A stretch of DNA of 6,780 bases from Paracoccaceae bacterium (GTDB lineage Bacteria; Pseudomonadota; Alphaproteobacteria; Rhodobacterales; Rhodobacteraceae). Under the pieces are notes generated by a model. The model had not been told where the DNA came from, did not search any database, and saw only the letters and a list, made by a program, of their open reading frames with translations. Positions 1-6,381 of this stretch are shown here, piece by piece (the stretch's first letter is position 1; each line of letters opens with the position of its first letter). Where the stretch lies: NCBI GenBank assembly GCA_009920225.1, contig RGAJ01000096.1, positions 1 through 6,780 on the forward strand, read 5' to 3'. The translations under genes were made by a program, and so were the position numbers.

Positions 1-353
1 ACAGGAATGTGAACGCCAGAGATTTCTATACTCTGCGGATCAGGATAGCGCGACGCAGGGGCGCGCTCCAAATCAAGGACATAGCAAACCTGCGTTTCAT
101 CGCACATCGGCGCGTTCAGAATACCGATCCCGCGCGCCTCGATGCCCTTGGGCAACGTCGTAGGACGTGTCGCAATCAAGACCCCATCGCGGGCGATGAC
201 ACAACACCGATCATCCGACACAAGCCGCGCGCCCAAGGTGATCAAGTGAATGGCAAGCGTTGATTTTCCCGCGCCAGACGGGCCCAAAATCAACACACCG
301 CGCCCGTCGATATCGACACATGTGGCATGCAAATTCGTTGGGTCAAGTGTCAC
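1..353 (-). CDS. hprK: HPr kinase/phosphorylase, short alphaproteobacterial type (3' end outside window)
   Basis: Cytosolic P-loop kinase that phosphorylates the serine of HPr, the phosphocarrier of the phosphotransferase system. About 117 codons are visible. The Walker A loop GPSGAGKST lies at residues 24-32, LVSDDR at 44-49 matches the conserved metal/substrate segment, and IEARGIGIL at 71-79 matches the HprK family signature. The GTG start at 353-351 puts the P-loop about 23 residues from the N terminus, so the N-terminal domain of Firmicute HprK is absent, as is usual in alphaproteobacteria where the protein is about 145 residues. The start overlaps the chvG stop as GTGA and has no clear Shine-Dalgarno sequence, which suggests translational coupling. 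An in-frame TTG at 332-330 is the next alternative. Genes for RapZ and PTS EIIA/HPr commonly follow in relatives, but they are beyond the window. The family assignment is firm; the role in a regulatory PTS is inferred from relatives. Confidence 0.93.
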   Translation of the reverse strand, partial: MTLDPTNLHATCVDIDGRGVLILGPSGAGKSTLAIHLITLGARLVSDDRCCVIARDGVLIATRPTTLPKGIEARGIGILNAPMCDETQVCYVLDLERAPASRYPDPQSIEISGVHIP

Positions 354-2053
354 AAAGGCAACCCGACCACGAACCGCGCACCAAGAGGCGCAGACGTGAC
401 ATCAGCCTGCGTCGGACGGATATTTTCCGCCCAGATCACGCCATCATGTGCTTCGACAATTTGTTTGGAAATCGCCAAACCCAGACCCGAATTATTGCCA
501 AAGTCATTTGCGGGGCGTTCTGAATAAAAGCGGTTAAACACTTTGGTCAACGCGGATTCAGGAATTCCGGGCCCTGTATCCTCGACGACCACCAAGACGC
601 GATTTTCACGCGTGCGCACCCAAATTCGGATCGCATCCCCATCTTGGCAAAAGCTGATTGCGTTCGAGATCAAGTTTACAAACACCTGCGCTAAGCGCGC
701 CTCAAGCCCGTTGACAATCACAGGATGGTCCGGCAAATCCGTAACAAAATCAATGCCTTTAGATTGCGCTTCTGATCCTAGGTAGTTGGCCAAGTTTTCG
801 ATCAATCGGAGCAGATCAAAGGATTCTTGGGTCTCTTTTACCAATTCGCTGTCCAAACGCGACGCATTGGAAATATCACTGACCAAGCGGTCCAAACGTC
901 TGACATCATGATCGATCACGTCCAGCAATTTGTCGCGCTGTTCCTCGTTTTTGGCATAGCGCATTGTGCCAACTGCCGACCGAAGCGAGGCAAGCGGGTT
1001 TTTGATTTCATGTGCAACATCGGCTGCGAATTGTTCATTGGCATCAATACGATCATAAAGCGCCGACACCATCCCCCGCAATGCCCCAGACAACCGACCA
1101 ATTTCGTCAGGCCGCGCAGATAAATCGGGGATACGAATGCGCCCGGGCGACACGCTGGATGAATTTTTCTCGCGCCCCAATTCGGCGGCAGTGGCAAGAT
1201 CATTCAACGGGTTTGAAATTGTCGATGCCAAAACGATGCTAAGCACGATAGACACCAAGGTACCAATGATCAGCAATTGAAACACCCGTTCGCGTTCCGA
1301 TTTCAGATAACGATCAATTTCGCCGGACGCACCAATCAAAACAACAGCGCCAATAATTTGCCCGTCATAGTCGATGGGCGCAACGGCGGAGACTTCGGTC
1401 ACATTCGGGCTGGGACGAAATGTGTCATAAGCAATTTTACCCGCCAAACCGTAATTCACCGCATTGCGAAGATGCGCTGTACGCGCCTCTGGCGCGTCTG
1501 GCAAGCTTCCGAGGCTTGGAATAACACGGCCAAGCGTGCGCCAAATCGCATCCAACCCATTGGAAATGGGGGTAAATGGCGGCTTGGACGCTGTTGCAAA
1601 GCGCCCGTCACCTTGGCCCTCAATCTGGGACAAGATGGTCAAGGTGGTGTCGAAAATGAAAACCTCTTGCCCATTGGCGACATCAACTTGGGCCAAATTT
1701 GCGTCAACTTTGGGCGTGATATCAAGCGTCGCATCATCCAAGGACGCCGACACGATGGTTGCCAACATCTGTGCGTCAGAAACCATGGTTTCGGCGCGCT
1801 GCATCACCAAACTGTCGCGCGACGAATTCAGGTAAAGCACACCGATGATCAAAAGGTTCAGCGCAATCAGATTGAAGGTGACAATTTTTCGCGTCAACGG
1901 CGACCGACGAAATGTCCAGAACCCACGCTTGCGGCGCGAGCTGTCCAATTCATCGGAAACATCGCGTTCCTTTTCCCAATCTTCGCCCAAGACAACATCC
2001 GCCTGATCCTCGATCCGGCGCGACGTGTGGGGCAATCCATCCAAGCTAGCCAT
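350..2053 (-). CDS. chvG: ChvG-type sensor histidine kinase (ExoS/ChvG/BvrS family)
   Basis: Inner-membrane sensor kinase of the ChvG-ChvI two-component system, which responds to acid and envelope stress in alphaproteobacteria. The protein has 567 residues. A charged cytoplasmic N-terminal tail (1-55) is followed by TM1 (about 57-76), a periplasmic sensor domain (about 77-255), TM2 (257-278) and a HAMP linker (about 279-335). The HisKA segment VAHEIKNP carries the phospho-accepting His348. In the ATPase domain, the N-box has Asn460 and Asn464, the G1 box is EDTGPGIP (491-498), the F-box is FNRFYSERP (506-514) and the G2 box is SGLGLA (522-527). All catalytic motifs are intact and the length is normal. 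The ATG at 2053 is 4 bp after the chvI stop, so chvI and chvG are surely co-transcribed; a weak purine-rich stretch inside the last chvI codons could act as ribosome binding site. In rhizobia the kinase is held off by periplasmic ExoR; no exoR is visible here. Confidence 0.95.
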   Translation of the reverse strand: MASLDGLPHTSRRIEDQADVVLGEDWEKERDVSDELDSSRRKRGFWTFRRSPLTRKIVTFNLIALNLLIIGVLYLNSSRDSLVMQRAETMVSDAQMLATIVSASLDDATLDITPKVDANLAQVDVANGQEVFIFDTTLTILSQIEGQGDGRFATASKPPFTPISNGLDAIWRTLGRVIPSLGSLPDAPEARTAHLRNAVNYGLAGKIAYDTFRPSPNVTEVSAVAPIDYDGQIIGAVVLIGASGEIDRYLKSERERVFQLLIIGTLVSIVLSIVLASTISNPLNDLATAAELGREKNSSSVSPGRIRIPDLSARPDEIGRLSGALRGMVSALYDRIDANEQFAADVAHEIKNPLASLRSAVGTMRYAKNEEQRDKLLDVIDHDVRRLDRLVSDISNASRLDSELVKETQESFDLLRLIENLANYLGSEAQSKGIDFVTDLPDHPVIVNGLEARLAQVFVNLISNAISFCQDGDAIRIWVRTRENRVLVVVEDTGPGIPESALTKVFNRFYSERPANDFGNNSGLGLAISKQIVEAHDGVIWAENIRPTQADVTSAPLGARFVVGLPL

Positions 2054-2057
2054 TCAC

Positions 2058-2759
2058 CTATTCTTCGTTGTAGCGATAACCGATGCCATAGAGCGTCTCG
2101 ATGGCGGTAAAATCATCGTCAACCGTCCGCATTTTTTTCCGCAAGCGTTTGATGTGGCTGTCAATCGTGCGGTCATCGACATAGATCTGATCGTCATACG
2201 CCACATCCATCAACTGATCGCGGCTTTTTACAAATCCGGGACGCTGCGCTAAAGCTTGCAGCAACAAAAACTCTGTCACTGTGAGCGTGACATCTTTGCC
2301 CTTCCAACTTACAGAATGGCGCAACGGGTCCATGACCAGTTCACCGCGCACCATAACCTTGGTTTCTTCGGTCTCGGGAATAATCGCGCCGTCCAATACT
2401 TCATTACGACGCAACAAGGTTCGGATCCGCTCGACCAAAAGACGCTGTGAAAACGGCTTTTTCACATAGTCATCCGCCCCCATCCGCAGGCCTAGGATTT
2501 CATCAATCTCGTCATCTTTAGACGTTAGAAAAATGATCGGCATATTCGTTTTCTGGCGAAGACGTTGCAGCAATTCCATCCCGTCCATGCGCGGCATTTT
2601 GATATCCAATACGGCCATATCTGGCAGCTTGCGATTGAACGCATCGAGCGCTGATTGACCGTCATTATATGTCTCAACCTCGAACCCTTCGGCTTCGAGC
2701 GTCATTGACACGGACGTAAGAATATTTCGGTCATCATCGACCAATGCAATTTTCGACAT
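2058..2759 (-). CDS. chvI: ChvI-type OmpR/PhoB-family response regulator
   Basis: DNA-binding response regulator partnered with ChvG. From the ATG at 2759 it has 233 residues. The receiver domain (1 to about 120) carries the acidic pocket Asp8-Asp10, phospho-acceptor Asp52 in [10 protein letters not shown], Thr79 and Lys101 in KKPF. A C-terminal winged-helix DNA-binding domain (about 135-230) ends with the typical [11 protein letters not shown] and YGIGYRY segments. [14 protein letters not shown] near the N terminus and the [12 protein letters not shown] region closely resemble rhizobial ChvI. The ATG was chosen over an in-frame TTG two codons upstream because [10 protein letters not shown] is the family N terminus and AAGAGG lies 6 nt before it. 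It is the first gene of the chvI-chvG-hprK operon. Orthologues in rhizobia control succinoglycan, motility and acid-response genes; the targets in this organism are unknown. Confidence 0.95.
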   Translation of the reverse strand: MSKIALVDDDRNILTSVSMTLEAEGFEVETYNDGQSALDAFNRKLPDMAVLDIKMPRMDGMELLQRLRQKTNMPIIFLTSKDDEIDEILGLRMGADDYVKKPFSQRLLVERIRTLLRRNEVLDGAIIPETEETKVMVRGELVMDPLRHSVSWKGKDVTLTVTEFLLLQALAQRPGFVKSRDQLMDVAYDDQIYVDDRTIDSHIKRLRKKMRTVDDDFTAIETLYGIGYRYNEE

Positions 2760-2885
2760 TCGCAACCTCTTACTGCTCTTATTTTCATATACTATTGCGT
2801 ATTTATGAACCCTTTATCAATCACAATTCGCGAATCAGACAAAAAACCAAGAGATTTAGAATGATTTATTGCGAAATTGTGACAA
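2760..2885 (-). promoter_or_regulatory. AT-rich upstream region of the chvI operon with a 10-bp palindrome
   Basis: This is the only non-coding space upstream of chvI, so the operon promoter should lie here. It is markedly AT-rich. A perfect palindrome ATTCGCGAAT sits at 2826-2835 and a GTGACA word at 2879-2884. TTGATA, reading on the minus strand about 60 nt before the ATG, is a possible -35 element, but I could not pair it with a convincing -10 at normal spacing. No transcription start can be assigned from the sequence. Autoregulation by ChvI is known in relatives, but a binding site here is only a guess. Confidence 0.3.
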
Positions 2886-2937
2886 AATCCCGAACTTGCC
2901 GCCACTCAGGCCGCCCGAGGTTTCCCATAGGACAATT

Positions 2938-2981
2938 GTTTGCGCTAACTTTTGCGCTAACGTGAAAATGATTGCGCTAAC
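2938..2981 (+). promoter_or_regulatory. Triple TTGCGCTAAC operator-like array upstream of pckA
   Basis: The decamer TTGCGCTAAC occurs exactly three times in the same orientation, at 2940-2949, 2952-2961 and 2972-2981, with start-to-start spacings of 12 and 20 bp. A degenerate fourth copy (TTGCGCCTAT) is at 2991-3000. With flanks, the first copy is GTTTGCGCTAAC (2938-2949), one mismatch from the perfect palindrome GTTAGCGCTAAC. A central CG flanked by TTAG/CTAA-type arms is typical of LacI/GalR-family operators. The array ends about 146 bp before the pckA start, where a promoter could sit. In Sinorhizobium a LacI-family protein, PckR, controls pckA, so a similar repressor is a reasonable guess. 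The repeats are directly visible; the regulator is inferred. Confidence 0.6.
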
Positions 2982-3028
2982 TGCGTTATTTTGCGCCTAT
3001 TCATCTTTGTAATCAGAATGTTACACAT

Positions 3029-3113
3029 GGGACAGGGTCGCAGGCGCACTGGACCCTCGGGGGGATGACGACCTTTAAGTCCCGCCGCATAATTACCGCC
3101 GCAAGGGCGCGGC
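3029..3113 (+). other. Possible structured 5' leader of pckA
   Basis: The stretch between the operator array and the pckA ribosome binding site is rich in complementary words. GGGTC (3035-3039) can pair with GACCC (3052-3056), GGGAC (3029-3033) with GTCCC (3079-3083), and GCCGC (3098-3102) with GCGGC (3109-3113) just ahead of the Shine-Dalgarno sequence. CCGCCGCA occurs twice (3082-3089 and 3096-3103), so two alternative partners for GCGGC exist. Stems are only 5 bp each and no known riboswitch family is recognised, so this may be chance in GC-rich sequence. Confidence 0.25.
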
Positions 3114-3116
3114 TAC

Positions 3117-3121
3117 AGGAG
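3117..3121 (+). promoter_or_regulatory. Ribosome binding site that fixes the pckA start
   Basis: AGGAG lies 6 nt before the ATG at 3128. This favours that start over an in-frame ATG at 3065, which would add 21 basic residues unlike any PckA N terminus I know. Confidence 0.8.
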
Positions 3122-3127
3122 TTTAAC

Positions 3128-4726
3128 ATGACATTAGGACGGGTGAACCCGCAGTTCCAACTTGAAGATCAAGGCATCAGTGGTTTGGGCAATGTCTATT
3201 ATAACTTTATTGAGCCAGCCTTGATCGAGGCGGCTTTGAAAAAGGGCGAAGGCACGTTGGGCCAAGGCGGCACATTTTTGGTCACCACAGGCAAATTCAC
3301 CGGCCGTTCGCCAAAGGACAAGCACGTCGTTGATACCGCATCTGTGACAGACAAAATTTGGTGGGAAAATAACGCCAAAATGTCAGAAGCCGGGTTCGAC
3401 GCGCTGTATGCTGATATGCTTGAGCATATGAAAGGCAAAGATTACTTTGTCCAAGATTTGGTCGGCGGTGCAGATCCCATTTTGTCGATCAACGTGCGTA
3501 TGGTCACCGAATTGGCATGGCATAGCCTGTTTATTCGCCACCTGCTGCGCCGCCCCGAGCGCGCCGCGCTGGACAGCTATGTCGCGGATTTCACTGTGAT
3601 CAACTGCCCGACATTCCAAGCAAACCCTGAAAAGCACAACTGTCGGTCTGAAACCGTGATCGCGATGAATTTCGACAGAAAGCTGATCTTGATCGGGGGC
3701 ACCGAATACGCGGGCGAAAACAAAAAATCTGTGTTTACCTTGTTGAATTACCTGTTGCCGGAAAAAGGCGTGATGCCGATGCATTGTTCGGCCAACCATG
3801 CGGTGGGCAACCCCGTTGATACGGCCGTATTCTTTGGCCTGTCTGGCACGGGCAAAACCACATTGTCCGCCGATCCATCCCGTGTGTTGATCGGGGATGA
3901 CGAACATGGCTGGTCCGATCGCGGAACATTCAATTTCGAAGGTGGCTGTTACGCAAAAACCATCAACCTGAATGCCGAAGCGGAACCAGAGATTTACGCA
4001 ACCACCCAGAAATTCGGCACCGTGATCGAAAACATGGTGTTTGATCCAGAAACACTTGAACTGGATTTCAACGATGACAGTCTGACCGCGAATATGCGCT
4101 GCGCGTATCCGTTGGACTATATTTCAAACGCCTCTGACACCGCATTGGGCGGGCATCCGAAAAACATCATTATGCTGACTTGCGATGCGTTTGGCGTTTT
4201 GCCCCCCATCGCGCGTTTGACACCAGCGCAAGCGATGTACCATTTCTTGTCGGGCTTCACATCCAAAGTGGCCGGCACAGAACGTGGTGTTACAGAACCA
4301 GAGCCCACATTTTCAACCTGCTTTGGCGCGCCTTTCATGCCGCGTCGTCCAGAAGCATATGGCAACCTGTTGCGTGACAAGATCGCAAAACACGGCGCAA
4401 CCTGTTGGTTGGTGAATACCGGTTGGACGGGTGGCGCATATGGTACTGGGTCGCGGATGCCGATCAAAGCCACACGCGCATTGTTGACAGCCGCGTTGGA
4501 TGGGTCGCTGGCCGAGGTTAAATTCCGCCGCGATCCAAACTTTGGCTTTGACGTGCCCGTTGCCGTTGATGGCGTTGACCCCGCGCTTTTGGATCCGCGC
4601 AGCACATGGGCAGACACAGCCGCCTATGACGCGCAAGCGGCCAAATTGGTGCATATGTTTGCAGATAACTTTGAAAAATATCTTCCCTATATCGACGAAG
4701 ATGTGAAAGCTGCTGCAATCAGCTAA
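3128..4726 (+). CDS. pckA: Phosphoenolpyruvate carboxykinase (ATP)
   Basis: Cytosolic enzyme converting oxaloacetate plus ATP to phosphoenolpyruvate, CO2 and ADP; it is the entry step of gluconeogenesis from TCA-cycle intermediates (EC 4.1.1.49). The protein has 532 residues, the normal family length. [12 protein letters not shown] (54-65) carries the substrate-binding arginine Arg60. The Lys199/Lys200 region and His219 in MHCSAN supply Mn-binding residues by comparison with the E. coli enzyme. The P-loop is GLSGTGKTT (237-245) and the kinase-2 metal-binding segment is LIGDDEHGW (254-262). A C-terminal segment [15 protein letters not shown] (430-444) is also conserved. All key residues are present, so the enzyme should be active. 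It is transcribed divergently from chvI, with operator-like repeats and a GC-rich leader upstream and its own terminator downstream. The chvI/pckA neighbourhood is conserved in rhizobia and related alphaproteobacteria. Confidence 0.97.
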   Translation: MTLGRVNPQFQLEDQGISGLGNVYYNFIEPALIEAALKKGEGTLGQGGTFLVTTGKFTGRSPKDKHVVDTASVTDKIWWENNAKMSEAGFDALYADMLEHMKGKDYFVQDLVGGADPILSINVRMVTELAWHSLFIRHLLRRPERAALDSYVADFTVINCPTFQANPEKHNCRSETVIAMNFDRKLILIGGTEYAGENKKSVFTLLNYLLPEKGVMPMHCSANHAVGNPVDTAVFFGLSGTGKTTLSADPSRVLIGDDEHGWSDRGTFNFEGGCYAKTINLNAEAEPEIYATTQKFGTVIENMVFDPETLELDFNDDSLTANMRCAYPLDYISNASDTALGGHPKNIIMLTCDAFGVLPPIARLTPAQAMYHFLSGFTSKVAGTERGVTEPEPTFSTCFGAPFMPRRPEAYGNLLRDKIAKHGATCWLVNTGWTGGAYGTGSRMPIKATRALLTAALDGSLAEVKFRRDPNFGFDVPVAVDGVDPALLDPRSTWADTAAYDAQAAKLVHMFADNFEKYLPYIDEDVKAAAIS

Positions 4727-4744
4727 GATAAAACAATAAGATTG

Positions 4745-4775
4745 AAAAAACCGCCCGAAATTGGTCGGTTTTTTT
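4745..4775 (+). terminator. Symmetric intrinsic terminator between convergent pckA and the DsrE-like gene
   Basis: AAAAAACCG (4745-4753) pairs with CGGTTTTTT (4766-4774). An inner CC/GG pair is separated from the outer stem by one C/T mismatch, and a T-run reaches 4775. The hairpin starts 18 nt after the pckA stop. The A-tract on one side and T-tract on the other allow it to work in both directions. It lies 22 nt past the end of the minus-strand gene that converges on it. Confidence 0.85.
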
Positions 4776-4797
4776 GTGCCTAAAGTAAATGTTACGC

Positions 4798-5252
4798 TTA
4801 AGGGCGAATGACAAAATATCCCATGGCATCCAGTTCCATCAAACGTGTCACGCCACCTGGTACGATTTGGGCATGCGGGGTGATGGGGGGTGCTTTGCCT
4901 TCTTTTTTTGTCATGCCGGTGATGGTGTTGTTGCACGCGCTGAACGTCACGTCGGGCATGGATTGGGCAAAGCTGTTGATGCGATCCATCACGGGCGATT
5001 TATCCTCGCGCAAGATATTCAGCCCCGCGTTAAAGGAAACAATTTCAATTTCGTACATTTCGCCTGCCTCGCTCATCGAGCGGGCGAAATTGGCGGCAAC
5101 GTTCAACGCCTTTTGATAGGTTCCATCAGCATTATCGCTAATTTGGATGGCAAGTTTTTGACACCATCATCTTCGGCATTGGCCATTGCCCCCGCACCTG
5201 CGAAAGTCGCGGCAAGGGCAAGTGTGGCAAAAGTTCGTCTTGTAAATGTCAT
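4798..5252 (-). pseudogene. Exported DsrE-like small protein, interrupted by a -1 frameshift
   Basis: The ATG at 5252 follows a perfect AGGAGG and opens a signal peptide with a twin-arginine look (TRRTF at 4-8), a hydrophobic core to about residue 22 and a likely AMANA/ED cleavage site. That frame stops at 5103 after only 49 codons. The body of the protein is in another frame, from about 5154 to the TAA at 4800-4798, and has no start of its own with a ribosome binding site. Adding one A to the A5 tract (minus strand, 5159-5155) joins the frames into 151 residues. The body resembles the DsrE/DsrF-like fold family: an LAIQISDN first strand, a YEIEIVSFNAGL strand, a single Cys (107 in the restored protein) in TFSACNNT, and a C-terminal GYFVIRP. 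DsrE-like proteins often act in sulfur relay, but the substrate here is unknown. The break may be a real mutation, a sequencing error in a homopolymer, or recoding. The family assignment is moderate. Confidence 0.75.
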
Positions 5253-5257
5253 CTTTT

Positions 5258-5263
5258 CCTCCT
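5258..5263 (-). promoter_or_regulatory. Perfect Shine-Dalgarno AGGAGG of the DsrE-like gene
   Basis: AGGAGG on the minus strand lies 5 nt before the ATG at 5252. It is the strongest ribosome binding site in the window and fixes the start at the signal peptide, showing that the upstream fragment is the true 5' end of the broken gene. Confidence 0.85.
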
Positions 5264-5276
5264 GTTGTGTTAAGAA

Positions 5277-5305
5277 ACTGTGCGTCACCCTGCCGGCGCT
5301 GTCAA
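5277..5305 (-). promoter_or_regulatory. Candidate sigma-70 promoter for the DsrE-like gene
   Basis: A consensus -35 TTGACA reads on the minus strand at 5305-5300. At 17-bp spacing the -10 would be CACAGT (5282-5277), which matches TATAAT at only three positions. This would give a leader of roughly 20 nt before the ATG at 5252. The exact -35 is the main support. Confidence 0.35.
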
Positions 5306-5348
5306 ATCATGACTGGACAAAGCAGGTTTTTTTCAACACGCTTGCGGC

Positions 5349-6059
5349 ATGACAGCCGTGCAAAACCGCCCTACCCGATATTCTTGGATTGACCATGCCC
5401 GCGGCATTGCGGTCATTGCGATGGTGGTGTTTCACTTTACCTTCGATCTTATGTTTTTTGGCTATATTGCACAGGGGACGGTGTATCGGTTGGAATGGCG
5501 CCTGTTTGAATCCGCCATTGCCGGCAGCTTTTTGTTTCTGGCGGGCGTGTCGTTTATGTTGGCACACGGGAAAAGCCTGCGCATCTCGTCATTGCGGCGC
5601 AAGCTGGTGATTTTGGCCGTTGCGGCGGCGGGAATTTCGATTGTCACTTATTTTATCTTTGGCCAAAATATGATCCGCGTCGGCATCTTGCATGCGATAT
5701 TGATGTGTATGATCGGGGCGATCGTGCTGCGTCATCTTCATTGGGCGGCGCTGCTTGGGATGGCGATTGGGATTGTTACTGCATTTTTCACCGTCCCTAT
5801 TCCTGTTGAAGCCCCTGCTTGGCTGCAATGGGCAATTGTCACAACCTCGACCCCGTTTTCGGTCGATTACAGACCGCTTGTTCCATGGTCAGCGGCGTTT
5901 TTGTTGGGGATGGCGGCATCTTATGCCCTGCCCGCCCCAAAACTAAAAGCGCACAAATTTACGTGGCTTACATTTTTGGGGCAAAACAGCTTGATCATCT
6001 ATCTGGTGCATCAACCGATCCTGTTTGGAATTTTTAACGTCGCAATGTGGCTGGACTAA
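5349..6059 (+). CDS. DUF1624 / heparan-alpha-glucosaminide N-acetyltransferase-like membrane protein
   Basis: Integral inner-membrane protein of 236 residues with about seven hydrophobic segments (roughly 19-40, 53-72, 84-104, 108-127, 132-149, 178-193 and 213-234). WIDHARGIAVIAMVVFH (13-29), GSFLFLAGVSF (59-69), GILHAI (112-117), DYRPLVPW (173-180) and the C-terminal LIIYLVHQPIL (215-225) match the bacterial family annotated as heparan-alpha-glucosaminide N-acetyltransferase catalytic domain (DUF1624), related to acyltransferase-3 proteins. By analogy it may transfer acyl groups across the membrane to a sugar or envelope glycan; the real substrate is unknown. The ATG at 5349 has no good Shine-Dalgarno sequence, and a GTG three codons later is no better. 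The gene is divergent from the DsrE-like gene with 96 bp between their starts, so promoters may overlap. No convincing terminator is seen after it. Confidence 0.88.
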   Translation: MTAVQNRPTRYSWIDHARGIAVIAMVVFHFTFDLMFFGYIAQGTVYRLEWRLFESAIAGSFLFLAGVSFMLAHGKSLRISSLRRKLVILAVAAAGISIVTYFIFGQNMIRVGILHAILMCMIGAIVLRHLHWAALLGMAIGIVTAFFTVPIPVEAPAWLQWAIVTTSTPFSVDYRPLVPWSAAFLLGMAASYALPAPKLKAHKFTWLTFLGQNSLIIYLVHQPILFGIFNVAMWLD

Positions 6060-6381
6060 ACTTCGTCCAAGGTACCTCTGCGCAAGATGATTATTGCAAA
6101 CTTGGAACGTTCATCCTTTAGGTCATATTATGGAACAATGTCACCAGAGGGTGATCGCACCAGACGTCGAAGGACGTCCTCTTTGCAATTTAAATTCACC
6201 ATGATGACCATCTGAACCTGTGCTATTAGTCCCGCAAGGCATGGATTTCCGACGCGAGCCACTGCAAAAGGCGGAACCCGACAGCTGCAGCGCGCGGCGG
6301 CTGTCGTAAAATTAATCCCGTCCACACCGTTATCCTATCTTGCATGGTCAGATGATCAAATTCAATTAGGATGCCGCACGC
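6060..6381. other. Intergenic stretch without a convincing gene
   Basis: In these 322 bp I find no tRNA-like sequence and no open frame with both a ribosome binding site and a recognisable product. A perfect 10-bp palindrome AGGACGTCCT lies at 6171-6180, and GACGTC recurs at 6163-6168. A hairpin at 6279-6306 is listed separately. A 42-codon open frame (6087-6215, plus) and two minus-strand frames (6128-6325 and 6226-6519) lack support. The upstream signals of the gene at 6382 should be here, but no clear promoter is visible. Confidence 0.6.
6279..6306. repeat. GC-rich inverted repeat (hairpin) upstream of the acidic gene
   Basis: CGACAGCTGC (6279-6288) and GCGGCTGTCG (6297-6306) form a 10-bp stem with one T/G wobble and an 8-nt loop. 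No T-run follows on the plus strand and only a short, distant one on the minus strand, so it does not look like an ordinary intrinsic terminator. It could be a leader structure for the gene at 6382, about 75 nt downstream, or a weak terminator for the gene ending at 6059. Confidence 0.45.

Noticed and set aside
1277..2110. Long plus-strand open frame (277 codons) opposite chvG and the end of chvI
   Set aside because: The minus strand encodes ChvG with all kinase motifs; the plus-strand translation is low-complexity in character, crosses a gene boundary and has no domain.
2940..3000. CRISPR-like array suggested by repeated TTGCGCTAAC
   Set aside because: The repeats are only 10 bp, the gaps are 2 and 10 bp, and there are no cas genes; operators explain it better.
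3065..3127. In-frame N-terminal extension of pckA from the ATG at 3065
   Set aside because: The 21 added residues are basic and unlike PckA N termini, while the ATG at 3128 has AGGAG at 6 nt and starts the typical MTxGRVNPQF segment.
3383..3907. 174-codon minus-strand open frame inside pckA
   Set aside because: It is a shadow of the fully conserved PckA coding strand.
6087..6215. 42-codon plus-strand open frame in the gene-free stretch
   Set aside because: There is no Shine-Dalgarno sequence and no recognisable product; its length is expected by chance.
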